Shown here: piece after piece, positions 46,340-55,123 of the stretch
Layout of the letters: every line of letters begins with the position of its first letter
Position numbering within the stretch: the stretch's first letter is position 1
Assembly: GCF_021245725.1 (NCBI RefSeq)
Contig: NZ_JAJGSX010000006.1
Location: 186,001 to 250,000, forward strand
DNA length: 64,000 nt
Direction: 5' to 3'
Source of the DNA: Pseudonocardia sp. TRM90224
Lineage (GTDB): Bacteria; Actinomycetota; Actinomycetes; Mycobacteriales; Pseudonocardiaceae
Notes under the pieces: generated by a model
Told to the model about the DNA's origin: nothing
What the model saw: only the letters and a program-made list of their open reading frames with translations
The model's database searches: none
Position numbers and translations under genes: made by a program

Positions 46340-46411
46340 GAATCAAGTGTCTTGACGGAATCCTGACGGCGCACGATGCCGAGCGTCGGTGTTGGCGTGC
46401 GAAGTGCCACC

Positions 46412-46861
46412 ATGTCGCCCGTGACGTCGACGAATCGTCAGATCGACGAGTTGGACCGCACCTTGCTGACCTTGCTGGCCACCGACGGGCGGGCCACCAT
46501 GGCCGATCTCGGGCGCGTCGTCGGCCTCTCGCGGACGGCCGTGCTGGCCAGGGTGCAGCGCCTCGAACGCGACGGTGTGATCCGCGGCTACCGCGCCGAC
46601 GTCGAGCTGCCGGGCCTCGCCGCGGCGCACCGCGCACGCGTCGGGCTGGTCATCCGCACACCGGACGTCGCCGGGTACGTCCGCAGGCTCGCGACGCTGC
46701 CGGGGATCAGCGAGGTCGAGACCGTCACCGGCGAGTACGACCTGCTCCTGATGGTCACGGCGCCCAGCTCCGGCGAGCTGGACGTCGTGCTCGACACGAT
46801 CTCGGGGTGGCGCGAGACGATCCGCACCACGACGTGGGTGGTGCTGCGCCGCTACGGCTGA
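46412..46861 (+). CDS. Lrp/AsnC family regulator (probable lat regulator)
   Basis: A 149-aa protein with an N-terminal HTH (RATMADLGRVVGLSRTAVLARV in two helices) and a RAM domain. ATG 46412 is chosen; ATG 46376 is an in-frame alternative. It is divergent from lat across about 70 nt, the arrangement of mycobacterial LrpA and lat. Its stop codon overlaps the end of the convergent lectin-like gene. Confidence 0.88.
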   Translation: MSPVTSTNRQIDELDRTLLTLLATDGRATMADLGRVVGLSRTAVLARVQRLERDGVIRGYRADVELPGLAAAHRARVGLVIRTPDVAGYVRRLATLPGISEVETVTGEYDLLLMVTAPSSGELDVVLDTISGWRETIRTTTWVVLRRYG

Positions 46862-47871
46862 ACCGCGTCGGGATCGGTGAACGAGAACCCGCCGGTGAGG
46901 TACTCGACGCCCTGCCACGTGCCGTTCTCCTGCTCGTCGACGGTCGAACCGTCGCCGAGCGTGCGCCGGACGGTGAACGTGAACGGCACCTTCGCCGCGC
47001 ACCGGCTGATCTCGCCCCGCACCCGCACGGCTGCCCCGGCCGGGACCTTCACCGGCACGCCCAGCTCGAGCGTCGTGACGACCTCGCGCATCACCGCGTT
47101 GGAGTACGTGAACGCGTACTTCGCCGACACCTCGATCTTCGCCTTCGCCGCCGCCGCGAACATGCCGAGCTCGACCTCGCTGGAGTACAGCAGCTGCAGC
47201 GATGCCGAGACCTGCGTGGTGACGGTCTCGGCCGAGCGGTCGGCGATCGACTGCTGCAGCGTCAGGTCCTGGTCGGTGTCGGAATCGTTGCGCACCGTCA
47301 CGTCGAGGACGAACAGCGGCGGCATGTCGTGGCGCTGCGAGCGCAGCCGGTCGTATGTGGGGCCGCTGACCAGCTGCTGGTCGACGACGTAGAACGTGGG
47401 TCCCGCGGTGCCGTCGTTCGCCAGCTCGATGCTCCACAGCGCGTTGCGCCGCTCGCCCGGCTCCTGGTGGTAGAGCCGGCCGTCGGCGGTGTCACCGGCG
47501 GCGAGCGCCTTGCCGTGCTTGGCGTCGACGAGGTGGAACATCCCTGGAGCGGTGGTGGCGGCCTTCCACCGGCAGTGGGGCCGGCCCTCGTAGTCCCGGT
47601 AGTGGTAGATCCGCTCGTCGTACCGCTCGCCGGCGCCGAGCGCGCACCCGTGCCGGCGGTCGAGGACATAGTAGTGGCCGTCCCCGGCGTCGACGAACCT
47701 CCATTGCGCCGGGTCCCGGTTCTCGTGGGGCTGGTGGTACACGGGAGGCATCTCGTCGACGGGGACCGAAGGATCGGGGCCCGAGTACCCCCTGCGCGTG
47801 GTGAACACCTCGCCTGCCACAACGCACCTGCCGTGAGCCTTGTCGACGATGTGGAAGTACCGGTCGGTCAT
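46852..47871 (-). CDS. Beta-trefoil (lectin-like) protein with aerolysin/ETX-like C-terminal domain
   Basis: A 339-aa protein without a signal peptide. Residues 1-165 repeat a HGxxL/VxAG pattern (VDKAHGRCVVAGE, LDRRHGCALGAGE, VDAKHGKALAAGD), which suggests a ricin-type beta-trefoil. Residues 170-335 are beta-rich with alternating Ser/Thr/Val strands, an NDSDTDQDLTLQQS start, a KYAFTYSN strand and a VPVKVPAGAAVRV segment; this pattern resembles aerolysin/ETX-MTX2 pore-forming domains. It is coupled by ATGA to a paralogous gene. Pore formation is inference; the lack of a secretion signal argues for an intracellular or lysis-released role. Confidence 0.65.
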   Translation of the reverse strand: MTDRYFHIVDKAHGRCVVAGEVFTTRRGYSGPDPSVPVDEMPPVYHQPHENRDPAQWRFVDAGDGHYYVLDRRHGCALGAGERYDERIYHYRDYEGRPHCRWKAATTAPGMFHLVDAKHGKALAAGDTADGRLYHQEPGERRNALWSIELANDGTAGPTFYVVDQQLVSGPTYDRLRSQRHDMPPLFVLDVTVRNDSDTDQDLTLQQSIADRSAETVTTQVSASLQLLYSSEVELGMFAAAAKAKIEVSAKYAFTYSNAVMREVVTTLELGVPVKVPAGAAVRVRGEISRCAAKVPFTFTVRRTLGDGSTVDEQENGTWQGVEYLTGGFSFTDPDAVQP

Positions 47872-48788
47872 GATCCGGTCACCGGGTGGGAGTAGGTGAT
47901 CTCGCCGGTCGTGTATGCGACGTTGCTCCACGTGCCCGGTTCGACGTGGTCGTGCGTGCTGCCGTCGGCGTAGGTGGTCCGCAGTGTCGACTCGAAGGGA
48001 ACGTCCGTGCGGGCGCGGCGCATCTCTCCTTCCACCTGCACCGGCTTCCCCGACGATCGGATCGGCACCACCCACGCGAAGCTGACGGTGCGTTCCGTCG
48101 TGGCGCCGGAGGTCCTGCTGAAACCGAACTCGGCCTTCGCCTCGAACTTCGTCTCGGTCTTGCTGATGAGCTGGCTCGCCCCGGCCATCAGGCTGAGCGA
48201 CAGGGTCAGCCCCAAGGTGGCGGAGTGCTGGAACGTGACGGTCTCGGTCACCTTCTCGCTGTACCGGGGGGTGAGCACGAAGCTCTGCGGTCCGACGTCG
48301 GAACCCACGGTCGTGCGGGAGATCACCAGCTGCGGCGGGGTCTCCAACCTCGTTGCCTGGTCGAAGGCGTACGAGATGTCGACCAGCTCCTGCTTCGTGA
48401 TGTACATCGCAGGCCCGCCGGTGCCCTCGGACGCCAGCTCGAGCGACCAGAGGGCGTTGCGCCGGTCGCCGGGCGGCTGGTGGTAGAGGTTGCCGTCGGC
48501 CTGGTCGCCCGCGACGAGCGCTCGGCCGTGCTTGCGGTCGACGAAGTGCACCACGCCTGGTGGGGACGCCACGGTGGTCGGCGGCTCCAGCTTCCACTGG
48601 GCGTTCCGGCGGCCCTCGTAGTTGCGGTAGTGGTAGATCCGCCCGTCCCAGTCGTCCCCGCCGCCCAGGAGCGCCCTGAACGACTGGGACCTACTGCGCG
48701 ACGCCCAGGCGGCGCCCTCGCGGCGTTGCGCGAATACGTCGATACAACAGCGGTATCGCCGCATCCGCGCGCCTTGCGAGGACACCAC
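47868..48788 (-). CDS. C-terminal part of a paralogous beta-trefoil/aerolysin-like protein, interrupted upstream
   Basis: The frame encodes the last beta-trefoil units (RIYHYRNYEGRRNAQWK; VDRKHGRALVAGDQADGNLYH) and a full aerolysin-like domain (YSEKVTETVTFQHSATLG; KAEFGFSRTSG). Its first 38 or so residues are translated from an inserted element and are not homologous. The N-terminal third lies in the same frame at 48819-49151, separated by the insertion. The downstream part may still be made if a start inside the element is used. The stop overlaps the start of the intact paralogue. Confidence 0.7.
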   Translation of the reverse strand: MVSSQGARMRRYRCCIDVFAQRREGAAWASRSRSQSFRALLGGGDDWDGRIYHYRNYEGRRNAQWKLEPPTTVASPPGVVHFVDRKHGRALVAGDQADGNLYHQPPGDRRNALWSLELASEGTGGPAMYITKQELVDISYAFDQATRLETPPQLVISRTTVGSDVGPQSFVLTPRYSEKVTETVTFQHSATLGLTLSLSLMAGASQLISKTETKFEAKAEFGFSRTSGATTERTVSFAWVVPIRSSGKPVQVEGEMRRARTDVPFESTLRTTYADGSTHDHVEPGTWSNVAYTTGEITYSHPVTGS

Positions 48789-48837
48789 CTGAACGCCGCT
48801 CGCTACGGCCCCAGTCGTTCAGAACCCTCCTGGCGCG
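48677..48837. mobile_element. Small palindromic (MITE-like) insertion in a lectin-like gene
   Basis: Alignment with the intact paralogue shows that about 165 bp split the codons for DRRHRA and LLGGGDD. The 4-bp GCCC at 48673 and 48838 flanks the insert and may be a target duplication. Inverted repeats CTGAACGACTGGG lie at 48676-48688 and 48810-48822; one supplies the TGA that ends the upstream fragment. The core blocks CCTCGCGGCGTTGC (48716) and GCGCCTTGCGAGG (48769) recur exactly at 57241 and 57291. There is no transposase, so it is non-autonomous. Confidence 0.6.
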
Positions 48838-49151
48838 GCCCGGTGCCGGCGGTCGATCAGGTAGTAGTGCCCGGCGGCGTCGGGGACGGGGACGAACCGC
48901 CATTGGGCGGTGTCGCGCCACGAGGGCTCCGCGGCCTTGTCCACGGGCGTGGTCGAGCGCTCGCCGGCCGGTTCGCGGGCCCCCGCCGATCCGGCGGCGC
49001 CCGGCTGCCCTTCCGGGACGGCGTCGCCGTGCCAGACGTAGGGCGTGCCGGTGGCGATCACGCCGGACCCGCGGCGCATCTCGAACTCGTTGCCCGCCAC
49101 CAAGAACTTCCCGTGGGCAGTGTCCTTCACGACGAAGTACCGATCCGGCAT
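48819..49151 (-). pseudogene. N-terminal fragment of the interrupted beta-trefoil protein
   Basis: A 110-aa fragment beginning MPDRYFVVKDTAHGKFLVAG, clearly paralogous to the start of the intact protein (MTDRYFHIVDKAHGRCVVAG), and ending after HYYLIDRRHRAAPGGF at a TGA inside the inserted element. It is in the same frame as the downstream part, so the original gene ran from 49151 to 47868. Confidence 0.7.
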
Positions 49152-49282
49152 GCCGTTCCCCCTCGCTCAGCTGCCGCGTCCGACAGCCGAACTCGGGCCT
49201 CGTGTGTTCCGCGTTACAGCACCGCAGGCCCCGGCGGGCGCGCAGGGGTGCGTCGTAACCCGGTTGGGGTGGTGCTCCCGGA

Positions 49283-49288
49283 TACCGT
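49283..49288 (+). promoter_or_regulatory. -10 box (TACCGT) of a leaderless ftsK promoter
   Basis: TACCGT ends 7 nt before ATG 49295, supporting that start over GTG 49289. Confidence 0.5.
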
Positions 49289-49294
49289 GTGGGC

Positions 49295-51796
49295 ATGGCT
49301 GGACGTGCGACGACGAGCCGGGCTGCCGCGGGCAAGGGCACCTCGGGTGGCTCTGCGCGCACGCGGAACACCACCCGCAACACCACCCGCAAGGCCACCT
49401 CGGCGTCGTCCCGGCGCACCCCGGCGCGCCGCCCGTCCAAGAAGAACCCCGATCTGCTCGACCGCGCGATCGACGGCACGGGCCGCGGCATGCTCCGGTT
49501 CGGCCGCTCGATGGGCAAGGCCGTCGGGCGCACCCGCGAGCTCGACCCCGCCCACCGCCGCGACGGGCTCGGTGTGCTGCTGCTCGTGCTGGCGGTCGTC
49601 AGCGCTGCAGGCATCTGGTTCGGGGCCGGTGGGCCGATCGGCCAGTGGATCTCGATGGCCATCAAGTACGTGGTCGGGCTGGGTGCGGTCGTGCTGCCGG
49701 TGGTGCTGGCCGGGGCGGGTGCGCTGCTGATGGCCACGCCGCCGAGGCCGGAGTCGCGGCCGCGGATCGCCGTCGGCACGCTCCTGCTCGCACTCGGTTC
49801 GCTCGGGCTCGTGCACCTCATTGCGCGGCGGCCGGACGAGCCGTCGCGGTGGGTCGAGGGCGGCGGCGCGGTCGGATACGTCGCCGCCACCCCGCTCGCA
49901 ACCGGCCTGACCAGCTGGGTCGCCGTTCCCGTGCTGATGCTGCTCTCCGGCTACGCGTTCCTGGTGCTGACGGCCACGCCGGTGCGTGCGGTGCCGAACC
50001 GGATCCGGCGGCTGCTCGGCAAGGAGGTGCCCGAGGAGGAGCCGGCCGAGCAGCCCGACGCGATCGAGGGCGACGTCGCGGCCGTGGCGCTGCGCCGCCC
50101 GTCGCGGCGCCGGCAGGCCTCGCGCGTCGCCGACGTCTACAAGGACGAGGGCGGCGATCCCGAGTCGGAGGCGGCCGAGGCGCCCGAGACCCAGACGGCG
50201 CGCAAGAAGAAGCCGGGTGCCGTCCCGGCCACCCCGCCGGCCGAACCGGAGCCGCAGGGCGCCGTCGGCGAGCAGCTGCGGCTCACCGTCGCGGTCGGCG
50301 ACGGCGTCCCGTACAAGCTGCCGCCGAGCGACCTGCTGCCCACGGGACCCGTCCCGAAGACCCGCAGCCGGGCCAACGACGCCATGATCGAGTCGATCGC
50401 CGGTGTGCTGGAGCAGTTCGACATCGACGCGCAGGTCACGGGCTTCACCCGCGGCCCGACCGTCACCCGCTACGAGATCGAGCTGGGCAAGGCCGTCAAG
50501 GTCGAGAAGATCACCCAGCTGACCAAGAACATCTCCTACGCGGTGGCGACCGACAACGTGCGGATCCTCGCGCCGATCCCGGGCAAGTCGGCCGTCGGCA
50601 TCGAGGTGCCCAACACCGACCGCGAGATGGTTCGCCTCGGCGACGTCCTGCGCAGCGGCAACGCGCGCGCCGAGCAGCACCCGATGGTGATCGGGCTCGG
50701 CAAGGACATCGAGGGGCACTTCCTCACCGCGAACCTCGCGAAGATGCCGCACCTGCTCGTCGCAGGCTCGACCGGCTCCGGCAAGTCGAGCTTCGTGAAC
50801 TCGATGCTCGTCTCGCTGCTGTCGCGCGCGACGCCCGACGAGGTCCGGATGATCCTCATCGACCCGAAGATGGTCGAGCTGACCCCGTACGAGGGCATCC
50901 CGCACCTCATCACGCCGATCATCACCCAGCCGAAGAAGGCGGCGTCGGCACTCGCGTGGCTCGTCGAGGAGATGGAGCAGCGCTACCAGGACATGCAGGC
51001 CAACAAGGTCCGCCACATCGACGACTTCAACCGGAAGGTCCGCTCCGGCGAGATCACCGCGCCGCTGGGCAGTGAGCGGGAGTACCGGCCCTACCCGTAC
51101 ATCCTGTGCATCGTCGACGAGCTGGCCGACCTCATGATGACGGCGCCGCGTGACGTCGAGGACGCCGTCGTCCGGATCACGCAGAAGGCCCGCGCGGCCG
51201 GGATCCACCTGGTGCTGGCGACGCAGCGGCCGTCGGTCGACGTCGTGACCGGGCTGATCAAGACGAACGTGCCGTCGCGGCTGGCGTTCGCGACGTCGTC
51301 GCTGATCGACTCGCGGGTGATCCTCGACCAGCCAGGCGCCGAGAAGCTCATCGGCATGGGCGACGGGCTCTACCTGCCGATGGGCGCCGGGAAGCCGGTG
51401 CGCATGCAGGGCGCGTTCGTCGACGACGACGAGATCTCCGAGGTCGTCAAGTTCACCAAGGACCAGGCCGAGCCGGTCTACACCGACGGTGTGACGGCGC
51501 AGAAGGCCGGCGAGGCCAAGGAGATCGACCCGGACATCGGCGACGACCTCGAGGTGCTCGTGCAAGCCGCCGAGCTGGTCGTGACCTCGCAGTTCGGCTC
51601 GACGTCGATGCTGCAGCGCAAGCTGCGCGTCGGGTTCGCGAAGGCCGGGCGGCTGATGGACCTGCTCGAGTCGCGCGGCGTCGTCGGCCCCTCCGAGGGC
51701 TCGAAGGCCCGCGACGTGCTCGTCAAACCCGACGAGCTCGACGGCGTCATCTGGCTCATGCGCGGCGGCGGCCCCGTCGACGACGAGGACGAGTAG
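49295..51796 (+). CDS. ftsK: DNA translocase FtsK/SpoIIIE
   Basis: An 833-aa chromosome-segregation motor at the septum. A basic N-terminal tail is followed by about four membrane helices (bases 49570-49980), an acidic/Pro linker, and the motor domain with Walker A AGSTGSGKSSFVNSM, Walker B YILCIVDELADLMM and LATQRPSVDVVTGLIK. The C-terminal winged-helix gamma domain (FGSTSMLQRKLRVGFAKAGR) is present for KOPS recognition. The start at ATG 49295 is favoured by the -10 box. Confidence 0.96.
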   Translation: MAGRATTSRAAAGKGTSGGSARTRNTTRNTTRKATSASSRRTPARRPSKKNPDLLDRAIDGTGRGMLRFGRSMGKAVGRTRELDPAHRRDGLGVLLLVLAVVSAAGIWFGAGGPIGQWISMAIKYVVGLGAVVLPVVLAGAGALLMATPPRPESRPRIAVGTLLLALGSLGLVHLIARRPDEPSRWVEGGGAVGYVAATPLATGLTSWVAVPVLMLLSGYAFLVLTATPVRAVPNRIRRLLGKEVPEEEPAEQPDAIEGDVAAVALRRPSRRRQASRVADVYKDEGGDPESEAAEAPETQTARKKKPGAVPATPPAEPEPQGAVGEQLRLTVAVGDGVPYKLPPSDLLPTGPVPKTRSRANDAMIESIAGVLEQFDIDAQVTGFTRGPTVTRYEIELGKAVKVEKITQLTKNISYAVATDNVRILAPIPGKSAVGIEVPNTDREMVRLGDVLRSGNARAEQHPMVIGLGKDIEGHFLTANLAKMPHLLVAGSTGSGKSSFVNSMLVSLLSRATPDEVRMILIDPKMVELTPYEGIPHLITPIITQPKKAASALAWLVEEMEQRYQDMQANKVRHIDDFNRKVRSGEITAPLGSEREYRPYPYILCIVDELADLMMTAPRDVEDAVVRITQKARAAGIHLVLATQRPSVDVVTGLIKTNVPSRLAFATSSLIDSRVILDQPGAEKLIGMGDGLYLPMGAGKPVRMQGAFVDDDEISEVVKFTKDQAEPVYTDGVTAQKAGEAKEIDPDIGDDLEVLVQAAELVVTSQFGSTSMLQRKLRVGFAKAGRLMDLLESRGVVGPSEGSKARDVLVKPDELDGVIWLMRGGGPVDDEDE

Positions 51797-51820
51797 CCGA
51801 AATGCGCGACACGCCCGCAG

Positions 51821-52094
51821 AAACGCAGGACTCGCGGGCCGTGCGGCGAGAGTCCCGAGTCTCGGTCGGCGAGTCCCACGTTTCGACGGGTGAGTCGACA
51901 CCTTTGGCACGGTGAGTCGACACCTTCGGCACGGTGAGTCGACACCTTCGGCACGGTGAGTCGACACTTCGAGCGCGGCTGGCGCTGCTGGGAGTGGCGA
52001 CTCACCGTGCTGGAAGTGACAACTCACCGTGCTGGATGTGGCGACTCGCCGTGCTGGAAGTGACAACTCACCGTGCTGGATGTGGCGACTCACC
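51821..52094. repeat. Inverted arrays of 21-22-nt tandem repeats between ftsK and araC-like gene
   Basis: This fills the 305-nt gap between convergent genes. Four direct 22-nt units start at 51889, 51911, 51933 and 51955 (core GGTGAGTCGACACC). After a short centre, four and a half inverted units start at 51994, 52016, 52038, 52060 and 52082 (core ACTCACCGTGCTGGA), alternating two variants with a 44-nt period. The left edge (51821-51888) holds 21-nt units of the GCGAGTCCCACGT type found at 23285-23435. No spacers are present. Confidence 0.9.
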
Positions 52095-52101
52095 TCGCGG
52101 G

Positions 52102-52923
52102 TCAGGCTTCGGGGCGCTCGGCCAGCCACTCGGTGGCGGTGACGCCGGCGAGGTCGCGGAAGTCGCGGGCCAGGTGGGGCTGGTCGACGTAGCCGGTGTC
52201 GGCCGCGACCTGCGCGAGCGCTGGCCGGCTCGGGTCCCTGAGCAGGTCGCACGCCCGCTCGAAGCGGATGACCTTGGCGGCGGCCTTGGGGGCGAGGCCG
52301 ATCTCGTCGCGGAACCGCTCGGCGAGGTGGCGTCGGCTCCAGCCGACCTCGCGGGCCAGCTCCTCGATGCGGATCGTGCCGCCGCTCTCGGCGATGCGGT
52401 CCCACGCATACCCGACCTCGGGCAGCACACCCCGCTCGCCCGGCCCATCGACGGCGAGCCTGCCGAGCTCCGCGTCGAGCAGCGCGAAGCGCTCCCGCCA
52501 GTCGCCCGCCGCCGCGAGCCGGTCGAGCATCGAGCCGGTGCGCCGGCCGATGATCGCGGCGAGGTCGACTGTGTCGCCGGCCAGCTCCGCCGCCGGCAGC
52601 CCGAGCAGCGCGCGGGTGCCCCGCCACGTCAGCCGCAGCTGCAGCCCGGTCTGCGCCTCGCCCTGCGCGATCTCCGCGGGCGCGGCGTGCAGCCCGCTGA
52701 CGCTCGCGGTGAACCGGCCGGGCGGCTTCGCCGGATCGGCGTTCGACAGGACCTCGACGGCGCCGTCTAGGCAGAGCAGGAACGTCAGGTGCCCCGACGC
52801 CACCCCGTGGTGGACGCCGGGCGGTGTGGCCTCCATCCGGTACCCCGCGTAGAGGCTCACCCACTGCCGCAGCGGCGGCGCCGGCCGGCGCCAGCTCAGC
52901 TTCGGGACGGTGGGGGCGTCCAT
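52102..52923 (-). CDS. AraC family transcriptional regulator
   Basis: A 273-aa protein with an N-terminal ligand-binding-like region and a C-terminal AraC double HTH: IRIEELAREVGWSRRHLAERF and LAQVAADTGYVDQPHLARDF. The pattern with DQPHLARDF is that of the AraC subgroup containing DUF6597-like N-termini. Its target is unknown; it is 9 nt downstream of the ArgA-like gene on the same strand. Confidence 0.88.
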   Translation of the reverse strand: MDAPTVPKLSWRRPAPPLRQWVSLYAGYRMEATPPGVHHGVASGHLTFLLCLDGAVEVLSNADPAKPPGRFTASVSGLHAAPAEIAQGEAQTGLQLRLTWRGTRALLGLPAAELAGDTVDLAAIIGRRTGSMLDRLAAAGDWRERFALLDAELGRLAVDGPGERGVLPEVGYAWDRIAESGGTIRIEELAREVGWSRRHLAERFRDEIGLAPKAAAKVIRFERACDLLRDPSRPALAQVAADTGYVDQPHLARDFRDLAGVTATEWLAERPEA

Positions 52924-52932
52924 TCCCGCAGG

Positions 52933-53427
52933 TTACAGCTGCAGGAGCATCCGCACGTTGCCCAACGTGTTCGGCTTGACGTGCGCCAGGTCGAGGAACT
53001 CGGCAACACCGGCGTCGTACGAGCGCAGCATCGCGGCGAACACGTCCGGTTCGACGGGGGTGCCGTCGATCTCGGCGAAGCCGTGGCGGGCGAAGAAGTG
53101 CTTCTCGAAGGTCAGGACGAACAGCCGGCGCAGCCCGAGCTCGCGCGCGCCGTCGATCAGCGCGCCCACCAGCGCGTGCCCGACCCCGCGGCCGACCACC
53201 CGCGGGTCGACGGCCACCGTGCGGACCTCACCGAGGTCCTCCCACAGGACGTGCAGCGCGCCGCAGCCGACGACCTCACCGTCGAGCTCGGCCACCAGGA
53301 ACTCCGGCACCGATTCGTAGAGGGTGACGATCTCCTTCGCGAGCAGCACCCGGCCCGCGTAGGCGTCGACCAGCTGCTTGATCGTCTTCACGTCGGCGGT
53401 CCGTGCCCGCCGCACCAGCGTTCCCAC
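52933..53427 (-). CDS. argA: Amino-acid N-acetyltransferase (mycobacterial ArgA-like GNAT)
   Basis: A 164-aa single-domain GNAT like the mycobacterial ArgA that acetylates glutamate or glutamine for arginine synthesis. VRRARTADVKTIKQLVDAYAG, LGEVRTVAVDPRVVGRGVGHAL (acetyl-CoA loop, split) and FEKHFFARHGF match. GTG 53427 is the start. Its neighbourhood (ftsK, pgsA, clgR) is the same as in M. tuberculosis. Confidence 0.85.
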   Translation of the reverse strand: MGTLVRRARTADVKTIKQLVDAYAGRVLLAKEIVTLYESVPEFLVAELDGEVVGCGALHVLWEDLGEVRTVAVDPRVVGRGVGHALVGALIDGARELGLRRLFVLTFEKHFFARHGFAEIDGTPVEPDVFAAMLRSYDAGVAEFLDLAHVKPNTLGNVRMLLQL

Positions 53428-53553
53428 GACATGCGAGCCTAGATCCGGCTCGCATGTGACCGTGGTCACGCCCTTGCAAAAGTGTCGGGAACGCGCGTGC
53501 CGCTCCGAGGTCCCATCGAGCGGCGCACCCGGCGCCGTCGACGGGAGTCCGAC

Positions 53554-53922
53554 ATGAAGTACCTGATCCTCGCCTACGGGTCGCAGCGCGACTTCGACGA
53601 GCTGGTGTCCGGCTCGGAGCTGGAGTCGATCGACGCCTTCCTCGCGGCGTTCACCGCCGACCTCACCGCATCGGGTGAACTGATCGACACCCAGGGCCTC
53701 GCGCAGCCGAAGGAAGCGCGGCTCGTCCACATGCGTGACGGGAAGCGGGTGGTCACCGACGGCCCGTACGCGGAGACGAAGGAGGTGCTCGCCGGCTACT
53801 GGCTCGTCGACTGCGCCGACATCGACCGCGCGACCGACATCGCCGCGCGCCTGTTCGAGTGCCCAGGCCCGATCCCGGAGTTGGGCTTCGAGGTGCGGGC
53901 GCTGCTGGGGGAGGAAGGGTGA
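53554..53922 (+). CDS. YciI-like/DGPF-domain protein
   Basis: A 122-aa dimeric alpha-beta barrel-like protein with the [18 protein letters not shown] signature. ATG 53554 has GGGAG 8 nt upstream; the frame extends further upstream without similarity. It overlaps the epoxide hydrolase gene by GTGA. The family often travels with ECF sigma factors, but none is present here. The function is unknown. Confidence 0.88.
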   Translation: MKYLILAYGSQRDFDELVSGSELESIDAFLAAFTADLTASGELIDTQGLAQPKEARLVHMRDGKRVVTDGPYAETKEVLAGYWLVDCADIDRATDIAARLFECPGPIPELGFEVRALLGEEG

Positions 53923-55049
53923 ACGGCGTGGACGCGACGATCCGACCGCACCGCCTCGCCGTCCCCGAAGAGGACCTCGCCGACCTGCGGCAACGCATCG
54001 AGCGCGCCCGCTGGGCGCCGGAGCCCGCCGGCGGCACCGGCTACGGCGTCCCGACCGCCCGTGTGCGGGAGCTGGCCGAGCACTGGCACGACCGCTACGA
54101 CTGGCGCCGGTGGGAGGCGCGCTTCAACGCGCATCCGCAGTTCACCACCACCCTCGACGGCGCGAACGTGCATTTCCTGCACGTCCGGTCACCGGAGCCG
54201 GACGCGCTGCCGCTGGTGCTCACGCACGGCTGGCCCGGGTCCGTCGCGGAGTACCTCGAGGTGCTGGGGCCGTTGAGCGACCCGCGTGCGCACGGCCTCG
54301 ACCCGGCGGTCGCGTTCGACCTCGTCGTGCCGTCCCTGCCCGGCTCCGGCTTCTCCGGCCCGACCCCGGACGCCGGGTGGGGCCTGCGGCGGATCGCCGG
54401 CGCGTGGGCGGAGCTGATGGGCCGGCTCGGCTACGAGCGCTTCGGCGCGGTCGGGAACGACTGGGGCGGCGGTGTCGCGTCGGCGCTGGGCAACGTCGTG
54501 CCCGAGCGGCTGATCGGCGCGCACGTCACCCAGACGTGGGACCCGCCGCCAGACGACGATCCCGGCTGGGTGAAGCGGCTCTCGCCGAAGGACCGCGCGG
54601 CGTGGGACGCGTTCCACCACTACGTCGCGTACGAGGCCGCGTACGGCGTCGTGCACGGCCAGCAGCCGCAGACGATCGCGCACGCGCTCGCCGACTCGCC
54701 GGTCGGGCTGCTCGGCTGGAACGCGCAGGCCATGCACCAGCACGGGCTCGACACCGAGCAGATCCTCACCCACGTGACGATCCACTGGCTCACCAACACC
54801 GGCGGTTCCGCGATCCGGATCTACGCCGACGCCGAGCGGGAGGAGCCGTTGCCCATCCCGGCGGACGTCCCGTTCGGGGTGGCCCAGTTCCCCGGCGACC
54901 TGCCCTCGATCCGGACGTTCTCCGAGCACCACCGCGACGTCAGGTCGTGGACCGAGCACGACCGGGGCGGCCATTACGCCGCTCAGGACGCACCCGACCT
55001 GGTGGTGGAAGACGTCCGGCAGTTCTTCGCGACCCTCGCACACGGCTGA
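53919..55049 (+). CDS. Epoxide hydrolase (EHN domain, alpha/beta fold)
   Basis: A 376-aa enzyme with the microsomal-type N-terminal domain ([14 protein letters not shown]) and an alpha/beta hydrolase core. HGWPGS is the oxyanion loop, GNDWGG carries the nucleophile Asp, and DRGGHYAAQ holds the catalytic His. It should hydrolyse epoxides to diols. It is coupled to the YciI-like gene. The substrate is unknown; detoxification is likely. Confidence 0.92.
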   Translation: MNGVDATIRPHRLAVPEEDLADLRQRIERARWAPEPAGGTGYGVPTARVRELAEHWHDRYDWRRWEARFNAHPQFTTTLDGANVHFLHVRSPEPDALPLVLTHGWPGSVAEYLEVLGPLSDPRAHGLDPAVAFDLVVPSLPGSGFSGPTPDAGWGLRRIAGAWAELMGRLGYERFGAVGNDWGGGVASALGNVVPERLIGAHVTQTWDPPPDDDPGWVKRLSPKDRAAWDAFHHYVAYEAAYGVVHGQQPQTIAHALADSPVGLLGWNAQAMHQHGLDTEQILTHVTIHWLTNTGGSAIRIYADAEREEPLPIPADVPFGVAQFPGDLPSIRTFSEHHRDVRSWTEHDRGGHYAAQDAPDLVVEDVRQFFATLAHG

Positions 55050-55110
55050 GCGAGCCTGGGCCGATCGGGCAGGCAACCCGTGCTCGGTCGGGCGGCGACG
55101 CCGCGCCGGA

Positions 55111-55116
55111 TACCCT
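55111..55116 (+). promoter_or_regulatory. -10 box (TACCCT) of a leaderless rimO promoter
   Basis: TACCCT ends 8 nt before GTG 55124 and only 2 nt before GTG 55118, so the later GTG is the likely start. Confidence 0.5.
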
Positions 55117-55123
55117 GGTGCCC

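Noticed and set aside
51889..52094. CRISPR-like array downstream of ftsK
   Set aside because: The repeats are directly adjacent with no spacers and switch orientation in the middle; no cas genes are present.
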